A model generated the notes under the pieces. That model saw only the letters and a list, made by a program, of their open reading frames with translations, was not told the DNA's origin and did no database searches. A stretch of DNA of 64,000 nucleotides, from assembly GCF_009720525.1 (NCBI RefSeq), contig NZ_CP043930.1, forward strand, positions 930,001-994,000. The letters are read 5' to 3'. Source of the DNA: Gimesia benthica (GTDB lineage: Bacteria; Planctomycetota; Planctomycetia; Planctomycetales; Planctomycetaceae). The position numbers and the translations under genes are program-made. Positions 57,144 through 64,000 of this stretch are shown here, one piece after another. Position 1 is the first letter of the stretch. Every line of letters starts with the position of its first letter.

Positions 57144-58346
57144 ATGAAAGTTCTGATTGCGCCCGCCTGCACAGCGATTGCCATGGTTGTCGGATGGCTG
57201 GTCTATGACAAATCCGTCAAAGATGTCCAGGTCCCAACCAAAACTATCATCCCCGAACCGATCGCAGTTCAGGTCACCCGCTCTACTACCAAAACCCTCG
57301 AAAAACGGATTAACCTCGTCGGTAACCTGGAAGCAGGTTCTCAGGTAGAAGTCCGGACGCGTTACAGTGGCTACATCAAGTCGATGCCCTTTGACGTCGG
57401 CGACCGGATCAAGGAAGGAGATGTCATTCTGGAGCTGAATGATTCAGAGAACCGGGAACTGGTATCGAAGGCAGAAGCTGCTCTCAGTGTCGCCAAGGCA
57501 CAGTTAAAAGCACAAATTACTTCTCAGGAACTCGCCCGGAAGGCCTATGACCGACTGCTGGTACTGCAGAAGTCAGGCGTCAGTACTCGTCAGCAGATGG
57601 AAGAAGCACAGGCCAGCCTGGCAATCCAGGAAGCGCAAACGGAACTGGAACAGGCACGCGTCGATCAGGCGGGAGCCGATCTGGAACAAAGTCGACTGCG
57701 TTTGCAGGAAAACAAAATCATTGCTCCCACCAGTGGATTTCTTGCTGAAAGGCTGGTCGATATTGGCGACTTGGCCAAACCGGATGTCGCACTGATGAAA
57801 ATTGTTAATCTGGATCACGTTCGCACCGTAGTGCATATCGTGGAGAAAGATTACGAGGATGTCAAAATCGGTCAGCAGGCGGCCATCACCGTCGATACGT
57901 TTCCCGACCAGACTTTTTCAGGCCACGTTAAACGCAAAGCGCCTGTAATGGATCCACAAACCAGGACCGCCGCCGTTCACATCGAAATTCCCAACGAAGA
58001 TTTTTCTTTGAAGCCGGGGATGCACGCCCGCGTGCAGATTGTCTTTGAACATCGCCCGGAAACCAAAGTACTGCCGATCGCCTCACTGACCCGCCGCAAG
58101 GATGGCCCGGGTTCTGCAGTCTTTATCATTGGAGGGAATCCCCCGATGACCCATCGCCGCAACATTGAAGTCGGTATCAACGATGGAGAAATGGTGGAGA
58201 TTCTCTCTGGTATCAATGCGGAAGATCTGGTGATCACTCTGGGAAACCGCCTGGTAGATGAAGGACAGACGGTGACACCTGTGGAAGTCCCCATGGATCA
58301 GATTCTTCAGGCTCCTCCCGCCCTGCCCGAGAAAACGAACCTGTAA
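57144..58346 (+). CDS. RND periplasmic adaptor (HlyD/MFP family), second system
   Basis: 400 residues. A short N-terminal hydrophobic stretch (LIAPACTAIAMVVGWLVY) serves as membrane anchor or signal; two lipoyl halves (TRYSGYIKSMPFDVGDRIKE and IIAPTSGFLAERLVDIGDLA) flank a helical hairpin of about 80 residues, then beta-barrel and membrane-proximal parts. It works with the permease encoded 68 nt downstream. It is clearly a different branch from the adaptor at 28249-29697. Confidence 0.9.
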   Translation: MKVLIAPACTAIAMVVGWLVYDKSVKDVQVPTKTIIPEPIAVQVTRSTTKTLEKRINLVGNLEAGSQVEVRTRYSGYIKSMPFDVGDRIKEGDVILELNDSENRELVSKAEAALSVAKAQLKAQITSQELARKAYDRLLVLQKSGVSTRQQMEEAQASLAIQEAQTELEQARVDQAGADLEQSRLRLQENKIIAPTSGFLAERLVDIGDLAKPDVALMKIVNLDHVRTVVHIVEKDYEDVKIGQQAAITVDTFPDQTFSGHVKRKAPVMDPQTRTAAVHIEIPNEDFSLKPGMHARVQIVFEHRPETKVLPIASLTRRKDGPGSAVFIIGGNPPMTHRRNIEVGINDGEMVEILSGINAEDLVITLGNRLVDEGQTVTPVEVPMDQILQAPPALPEKTNL

Positions 58347-58414
58347 GCCTACTATCAGCCAGCATGTGAGAAGGACCTCCTGCTTTTAACTGATCTACCC
58401 GGAAAAGCATCGAT

Positions 58415-61400
58415 ATGTCCCTGACTCGACTGGCAGTTCACCGACCGATCTCAACCCTGATGGCCTCGCTTGTGCTGGTCATGTTGGGGTGTGTTTCGTT
58501 GTCGCAGCTGGCGGTCGACCTGATGCCGGACATTCAGAATCCCAGCATCAGCGTAATTACCATCTATGAAGGTGCGGGGCCCAACGAAGCGGAAACGCTG
58601 ATCACCCGACCGATCGAGCAGACCCTGAGCTCGGTTTCTGGAATTGAAAATATCCTCAGCAGCAGCATGGAAGGCAGCAGCACGGTTCGACTGCAGTTCC
58701 AGTGGGGCACCGATCTGACCCTGGCAATCAACGAAGTGCGCGACGCGTTGAATAAGCTCCGCAACTCACTGCCGGAAGGGGCAGAGGATCCTTATATCCG
58801 ACATTTCGACGTCGCTGACCGGCCGATTATTTACCTGGGCCTGAACAGTGAACTCGACCCCATTACCCTGTCGCAACTGACCGAAAATCAGATCATTCCC
58901 CAGTTCGAGCAGCTGGAAGGTGTGGCCCGACTACGGATGCGGGGTGGTATTGAACGCGAGATCCAGATTGACCTGGATCGCAGCAAGCTCGAATCACTCA
59001 ACATGGGTGTGAATGAAGTCGTCAATGCCCTGAAGCAGGAAAACATTAATCAACCAGCGGGAAACTACGAAGAAGGTAACCTGAATTTACTCATCCGCAG
59101 CCAGGGTGAATTCACCAGCCTGGAGCAAATCGAAAATACGGTTGTCCGCGAACAATCCGGCGCAACAGTGCATGTCCGGGATATCGCCAATGTCGTTGAT
59201 GGCGAAAAAGAGCGAACCGAGCTCACCCGCATGAACGGCAAACCGGGGATCCTGCTCTACGTTTATAAGCAATCAGGCGCCAATACAATCAGCGTCAGTG
59301 ATCTGGTGCAGAAACAGCTCGAACGCGTCAACAAATCGATGCCCGACGTACAACTGAGCATTCGGGTCGACAACTCGGAATACATCCGGCAGTCAATCGC
59401 CAACATCCAGCAGGCTGCCTTGTATGGTATGGGACTGGCCTTCATAGTCCTGATTCTCTTCCTGCGCAGTTTCCGCAGCATGCTGGTGATTGGGGTCTGT
59501 ATGCCCCTCTCGGTTCTGGCCACCTTCATTCTGATCTACTTCCAGGGCTTCACACTGAATATTATTTCGTTCGGTGGTCTGGCTCTCGGAGTAGGCATGC
59601 TGGTCGATAATTCCATCGTGGTGCTGGAAAGCATTTTCCGCAAACGGGAAGACGGTCTGGATGCCAAAACCGCCGCCATCGAAGGTACCGAGGAAGTCTC
59701 GGGGGCGATTATCGCCAGCACAATGACCACACTGATCATCTTCCTGCCCTTGATCTTCATCCAGGGGACCACCGGGATTCTGTTGCATCAACTGGCATGG
59801 GTTGTCGGTTTCTCGCTGATCTGCTCTCTGTTTGCCAGCCTGACTCTGACTCCTGTCATGAGCGCCTACTGGATTCCTGATCAGACCCCGAAAACCCATT
59901 CCCGCTGGACCCGCCCCTGGTTTGCACTGATAGACGGGTTCCACAATCTGAACCATCGCATGCTTCTCTTACTGGAGCGGATCTATGAGCGGATATTAAA
60001 ATTCAGCCTGAAACATGTAGTTCTGATCGGTTTTCTACTGCTGCTCTGCTTTACAACCACACTCGGCCTGATCCCGCGGATTAAAACCGAGTTTCTTCCC
60101 AAAACGGATGAAGCAGCCATCAATGTCTATTCCTCGATGGCGGCAGGAATCCAGCTGAAAAAACTCGATCAACAGACCCGGATTCTCGAACAGGCAACCA
60201 TCGAATCCGTCCCGGAAGCGCTTGCCATCGCATCCTTTATCGGCGATAGCGCTGATGACGCAGACCGCTGGAACCGTACCACGCTCCGCATCAAACTCTC
60301 TCCGAGAACAGAGCGAAAACGAGGAATTGAGGAAATCCGCAAAGCCCTCGACGATGCCATCGGTCCAATCCCCGGCATGAAAGTGCAGGTCAAAGCGCAA
60401 ACCGAAATGATGGTCATGCGCATGATTGGTCGTAGAGGGGGTGGTGACCTGGTCGTACAGGTTGCCGGTCACAATATGCAACTAGCTCAACAGATTGTGG
60501 AGCAGGTTGTCGGCGTCATGAAGTCGACTCCCGGATTGATCAATGTCGAAGCAGAAATTTCAGATCAGCGTCCCGAATTGACTGCTTCGATTGACCGTGA
60601 AAAAGCAGGCCTGTTGAAAATCAGCGTGCAGGACATCGCCCAGACCCTGGAAACCACCATCCGCGGAACGGAAGCCACGCTCTACCGTGAAGAAGGGGAC
60701 GAATTCCCCGTCATGGTACGACTCCGAGAGGAAGACCGCAACCAGATCGGCGACGTCCAGCAGGTCGGCGTCACGACGGCCGACGGTCGCACAATCCCAC
60801 TCAAAAATCTTCTTAAATTTGAATCTGATGATGCACCAGTTGTGATTGAACGGCACAACCAGCAGCGGGTGTTGCGAATTTTTGCTGATGTCGAAGGACG
60901 GGACCTGGGCAGCATCGTCCCGGAACTGGAAGATAATCTGAACGCGATTCAGATCCCATCTGGTTTCTCAGTCAGCGTCGCCGGGGACTGGGAAGAGCAA
61001 CAGAAAAGCTTCAGTGCCCTGCAACAGGGATTCGTCCTGGCGATTATTCTGATGTACATGATCATGGCTTCGCAGTACGAATCGCTCCGTGATCCATTTT
61101 ATATTCTGTTCGCTGTCCCACTGGGTATGATCGGTGTCATCTGGGTTTTTGTTTTCACAGAAACGACTCTGAATGTGCAATCCTTCATCGGCATCGTCGT
61201 TCTCTCGGGGATCGTCGTCAATAATGCGATCGTCCTGGTGGATTACATCAACCAGTTGAAACGCCGGCATCCTGAAAAACCGACATCTGAGCTGATTCTG
61301 CAGGCAGCGACACGCCGCTTCCGGCCCATTCTCATGACCACACTGACCACCGTGCTGGCCATGATCCCGATTTCACTGGGCTGGGGTGAGGGAGGCGAAC

Positions 61401-61579
61401 TGCAGGCCCCGATGGCACGAGTCGTTGTCGGAGGCTTGCTCGCAGGCACTCTAATTACCCTGCTGGCCATCCCGCTGATTTACCAGTCCTGCACTCCGGA
61501 CGCGAAACAAACCGCGCGGCCAGCCACAGAGCCCGTTGCTGAACCGAAACTGAACGGCCAAACGGTAAAATCTGTCTGA
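58415..61579 (+). CDS. RND efflux permease (HAE1-like), second system
   Basis: 1054 residues with the RND layout of 12 membrane segments. First segment near 10-32, porter signature GPNEAETLITRPIEQTLSSV, proton-relay segment GGLALGVGMLVDNSIVVLES (a single Asp where the first system has two), and the second-half counterpart VVLSGIVVNNAIVLVDYINQ. Substrates unknown. No outer-membrane channel gene follows. Confidence 0.93.
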   Translation: MSLTRLAVHRPISTLMASLVLVMLGCVSLSQLAVDLMPDIQNPSISVITIYEGAGPNEAETLITRPIEQTLSSVSGIENILSSSMEGSSTVRLQFQWGTDLTLAINEVRDALNKLRNSLPEGAEDPYIRHFDVADRPIIYLGLNSELDPITLSQLTENQIIPQFEQLEGVARLRMRGGIEREIQIDLDRSKLESLNMGVNEVVNALKQENINQPAGNYEEGNLNLLIRSQGEFTSLEQIENTVVREQSGATVHVRDIANVVDGEKERTELTRMNGKPGILLYVYKQSGANTISVSDLVQKQLERVNKSMPDVQLSIRVDNSEYIRQSIANIQQAALYGMGLAFIVLILFLRSFRSMLVIGVCMPLSVLATFILIYFQGFTLNIISFGGLALGVGMLVDNSIVVLESIFRKREDGLDAKTAAIEGTEEVSGAIIASTMTTLIIFLPLIFIQGTTGILLHQLAWVVGFSLICSLFASLTLTPVMSAYWIPDQTPKTHSRWTRPWFALIDGFHNLNHRMLLLLERIYERILKFSLKHVVLIGFLLLLCFTTTLGLIPRIKTEFLPKTDEAAINVYSSMAAGIQLKKLDQQTRILEQATIESVPEALAIASFIGDSADDADRWNRTTLRIKLSPRTERKRGIEEIRKALDDAIGPIPGMKVQVKAQTEMMVMRMIGRRGGGDLVVQVAGHNMQLAQQIVEQVVGVMKSTPGLINVEAEISDQRPELTASIDREKAGLLKISVQDIAQTLETTIRGTEATLYREEGDEFPVMVRLREEDRNQIGDVQQVGVTTADGRTIPLKNLLKFESDDAPVVIERHNQQRVLRIFADVEGRDLGSIVPELEDNLNAIQIPSGFSVSVAGDWEEQQKSFSALQQGFVLAIILMYMIMASQYESLRDPFYILFAVPLGMIGVIWVFVFTETTLNVQSFIGIVVLSGIVVNNAIVLVDYINQLKRRHPEKPTSELILQAATRRFRPILMTTLTTVLAMIPISLGWGEGGELQAPMARVVVGGLLAGTLITLLAIPLIYQSCTPDAKQTARPATEPVAEPKLNGQTVKSV

Positions 61580-61733
61580 GAAATGCGTTAGATCGCAGTC
61601 TGACATAGCATCATTTCTGCCTGACTGTCTATAATACGCCTCAATTGAACAGTCGGGCCGAGAGCGTCCGTTCTCAATCTGCTCTCTGCAACCAGATCAA
61701 CATCTGCCTCATCTCCTGTGGATCGTCATTCTA

Positions 61734-63011
61734 ATGAAGATGAATCAAAAAACATCGCCACTCACGCAACCGATACCCTATAAAATCCTGTTTCCCTGGC
61801 TGCATCTGTTTCGCACCTTCCGACTGGCGGTTGATTTCCAGAAGATCCTGCTCGCAGTCGCCGGCCTGCTGATGCTTTCGCTGGGAAACTACCTGTTCAA
61901 TAAACTTCCATTCGCACCAGAGGCGCCCGCGTCAGCAGGTGTCGTTGCGGTTCAACACACAATCCAGTTTCCGCCTCCTTCAGCTGGCGTGGTATCCGAA
62001 TCTCTGACCCCTGAGCGATTGAGTGGACTATCGACTTCTCCCTCGGGAGAACTCTTATCCCCTGCGACTCTGCTGGAACCCATGGGGTTCTTTACCAGAC
62101 CGGTGCTGACGCTGTTTGAAACAGGCGCCAGTTGGAGTGCCCTGGCCTATGCGACGACTCAGCTCTTATGGGCCGTCATTGTCTGGGCCGTTTTTGGAGG
62201 CGCGATTACCCGCATTGCAGCGATCCAGTTTGCCCAGGAGGACCATATTGGCTGTCGGGCCGCGTTGGGATTTTCACTGAAACGAATTTTGTCACTGGTT
62301 AGCGCCCCCCTGCTCCCCTTCGCTGGAATGGGCTTTTTCTGGGTGCTTTGCCTGCTGATCGGCCTGTTTGGCAACATCCCCGGTGCCGGCGGAGTGATCG
62401 TAAGCCTCCTCTGGGGACTTGCCTTCCTGTTTGCCTTTGTGCTGACCCTCATCCTGCTGGTGACACTGGCGGGCTGGCCGCTGATGATGACTACCATCAG
62501 CGTGGAAGACAGCGATGGTTTCGATGGCCTGAGCCGGATCTTCAGCTACTTGTTTGGCCGGATCTGGTATTTTCTCTGGCTGACAGTCGTTGTGCTTTGT
62601 TACGGGGCTGTCTGTCTGTTTTTTGCTGCGGTTCTGTTGCAGGTGATGTCGTACCTGGCTTTCTGGGGAGTCAGCTGGGGCATGGGCAGCGAACATGCAC
62701 AAAAACTCTTTCAGCAGGAGCAGCCGACTCTGGCTGCAACGATATCCATTGGCTGGGGCTCTATCCTGAATCTGCTGTTCTCAGGCTTCGTTATCAGCTT
62801 CTTCTGGTCTGGCAGTACCATCGTCTACTTCCTGCTCCGCAAGTGTGACGATGGAACGCCGCTGGATCACGTCTATGTGGCAGATGAAGACCAGGAACAG
62901 ACAGACGAGCTTCCACTGGCTGGCGTCGCGAAATCAGGCGAACCCATCATCGAACGTCCTGTGGAACCCGAAGAGTCTCCCACTGACGAAAACCAGACAC
63001 CGTCAGAATAA
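61734..63011 (+). CDS. Planctomycete-type multi-pass membrane protein, function unknown
   Basis: 425 residues with about six or seven membrane segments: near 35-55 (ILLAVAGLLMLSLGNYLF), 140-160, 195-220, 225-250 (VIVSLLWGLAFLFAFVLTLI), 275-305 and 345-370. The N-terminus is polar and the last 45 residues are acidic (Glu/Asp/Gln/Pro). No catalytic motif recognised. Gene position after the efflux pair is probably incidental, since a TATAAT at 61630-61635 may give it its own promoter. Confidence 0.75.
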   Translation: MKMNQKTSPLTQPIPYKILFPWLHLFRTFRLAVDFQKILLAVAGLLMLSLGNYLFNKLPFAPEAPASAGVVAVQHTIQFPPPSAGVVSESLTPERLSGLSTSPSGELLSPATLLEPMGFFTRPVLTLFETGASWSALAYATTQLLWAVIVWAVFGGAITRIAAIQFAQEDHIGCRAALGFSLKRILSLVSAPLLPFAGMGFFWVLCLLIGLFGNIPGAGGVIVSLLWGLAFLFAFVLTLILLVTLAGWPLMMTTISVEDSDGFDGLSRIFSYLFGRIWYFLWLTVVVLCYGAVCLFFAAVLLQVMSYLAFWGVSWGMGSEHAQKLFQQEQPTLAATISIGWGSILNLLFSGFVISFFWSGSTIVYFLLRKCDDGTPLDHVYVADEDQEQTDELPLAGVAKSGEPIIERPVEPEESPTDENQTPSE

Positions 63012-63078
63012 GGATTCCGGAACACAGCGTGACGCTGATTAAGCCAGCGGGCAAAATTGAGCGGACTTAAGGTCTGGG

Positions 63079-64000
63079 TTACCAGCGGAACAGACCAGTT
63101 CCCCAGGCCAGACCGGCACCAAAGCCGCTCAGGAGGATTGTATCTCCCCGGTTAATGCGGCCAGCATTGAAGGCTTCATCCAGAACGATGGGAATTGAAC
63201 CGCCGGAGGTGTTACCATAGCGATCAAGGTTATTGTAGACCTTTTCACGGGGAATCCCCAGCTGATCGCAGGCGGAATCAATAATGCGGATGTTGGCCTG
63301 ATGCATTAAAAACAGATCAACATCGTGCACGCTCATACCGGTTTTGGTCAGCATCAGATCGATGGAATCAGCGACAGTACGAACAGCCCACTTAAAGACG
63401 CTGCGGCCGTCCATATTCAGGAAATGCCGCCCTTCTTGAATATCTTCCGCGGTAGCCGGATTACGGGTTCCCCCAGCGGGACGATCCAGAAGCGAACAGC
63501 CACTGCCATCTGATCCGGTCTGATAACAGGTCAATCCCTGATGCGGATCACCTTTGGCCAGGAGCACAGCTCCAGCACCATCACCGAACAGAGGAGCGAC
63601 CCTGCGGTCTTCCGGATTGACAATCCGGCTGTTACAGTCACCACCGATGACCAGAGCCAGTTTGCTGTTACCGGTCGCGACGTACTGAGCTGCGGTCACC
63701 AGTGCATACATGAATCCAGCACAGGCAGCCTGCAGATCAAGGGCAGGTGCATCCAGTCCGAGACGGTCCTGTACCAGGCAGGCTACGGAGGGACACTGAA
63801 AATCGGGAGTGAACGTTCCCACGATCAACAGGTCGATGTCTTCCGGGTTCACGCGGGCAGCACGAATTGCCTTTTGTGCCGCTTCATAGCAGAGATCGCT
63901 GGTTGCAATTCCCTCAGGAGCATGTCGACGCTCCAGAATTCCCGTTCGCTGTTCAATCCATTCCGGGTCAAAACCATACCGTTTCTGCAGGTCCTGATTC
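63079..64000 (-). CDS. fabH: Beta-ketoacyl-ACP synthase III FabH, 5' end outside window
   Basis: The reading frame is open from 63999 to the stop at 63079 without an internal start being needed: it reads EWIEQRTGILERRHAPEGIA near the edge and continues into NPEDIDLLIVGTFTPDFQCP. The Cys-His-Asn catalytic triad is visible: DLQAACAGFMY (Cys), LMHQANIRI (His) and RYGNTSGGSIPIV (Asn). It starts fatty-acid synthesis by condensing acetyl-CoA with malonyl-ACP. About 306 codons are present; only some 20-30 N-terminal residues are missing. Confidence 0.95.
   Translation of the reverse strand, partial: NQDLQKRYGFDPEWIEQRTGILERRHAPEGIATSDLCYEAAQKAIRAARVNPEDIDLLIVGTFTPDFQCPSVACLVQDRLGLDAPALDLQAACAGFMYALVTAAQYVATGNSKLALVIGGDCNSRIVNPEDRRVAPLFGDGAGAVLLAKGDPHQGLTCYQTGSDGSGCSLLDRPAGGTRNPATAEDIQEGRHFLNMDGRSVFKWAVRTVADSIDLMLTKTGMSVHDVDLFLMHQANIRIIDSACDQLGIPREKVYNNLDRYGNTSGGSIPIVLDEAFNAGRINRGDTILLSGFGAGLAWGTGLFRW

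Overview
The window looks like a chromosomal segment of a planctomycete, most like Gimesia or another Planctomycetales (inference from gene content and a moderate, roughly 50-55% GC). Pointers are the PVC-type heme-binding CxxCH protein with HEAT-like repeats, a short planctomycete-type basic protein, a division-cluster remnant in which a LysM protein sits between rsmH and an FtsL-like gene, the flagellar cluster with its TPR protein, and separate coaC and coaB genes. I found no CRISPR array, insertion sequence, prophage, rRNA or tRNA.

Layout. 1-7999 (minus): a flagellar transcription unit running from a TTGACA promoter through a large TPR protein, an FlgN/FliT-like chaperone candidate, a degenerate sigma-54-activator-like regulator, flgB, flgC, fliE, fliF and the first codons of fliG. 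8094-14395 (minus): mraZ, rsmH, LysM protein, FtsL-like protein, ftsI, with three 10-bp-spaced MraZ boxes at the mraZ promoter and a 611-nt gap that holds a rod-like RNA-fold candidate. 14531-25000: glycosyltransferase, queA, a large CxxCH protein, hemA-hemX, a receiver-less sigma-54 activator and panD. 25019-30617 (minus): a tetR-adaptor-RND efflux operon whose promoter spacer is exactly a 16-bp palindrome. 30772-35422: cca, an oxidoreductase, a predicted beta-barrel protein and a 56-residue basic protein. 35585-40704 (minus): clpB and dnaK, with a consensus -24/-12 promoter and two upstream palindromes before dnaK. 41076-55613 (plus): pheA, tpiA, secG, yicC, gmk, rpoZ, coaC, coaB, ftsK, cimA (with an isoleucine attenuation leader), valS and a bifunctional-nuclease-family gene. 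55712-64000: a nagB-like gene, a second RND efflux pair, a membrane protein and fabH running off the edge.

Highlights. (1) The leader of cimA has everything needed for ribosome-mediated attenuation: promoter, a 23-codon ORF with seven Ile codons, a 10-bp antiterminator that overlaps the leader stop codon, and a terminator with a T7 tract. (2) dnaK is preceded by a textbook sigma-54 promoter and two TGNCA-N3-TGNCA sites at about -131 and -176, which suggests enhancer-dependent chaperone control. (3) A 6S-like rod fold lies between mraZ and rsmH. (4) Three genes (TPR protein, tetR, dnaK) are broken by frameshifts, and each is repaired by adding one base to a G/C homopolymer; because dnaK is among them, sequence error is the likeliest cause.
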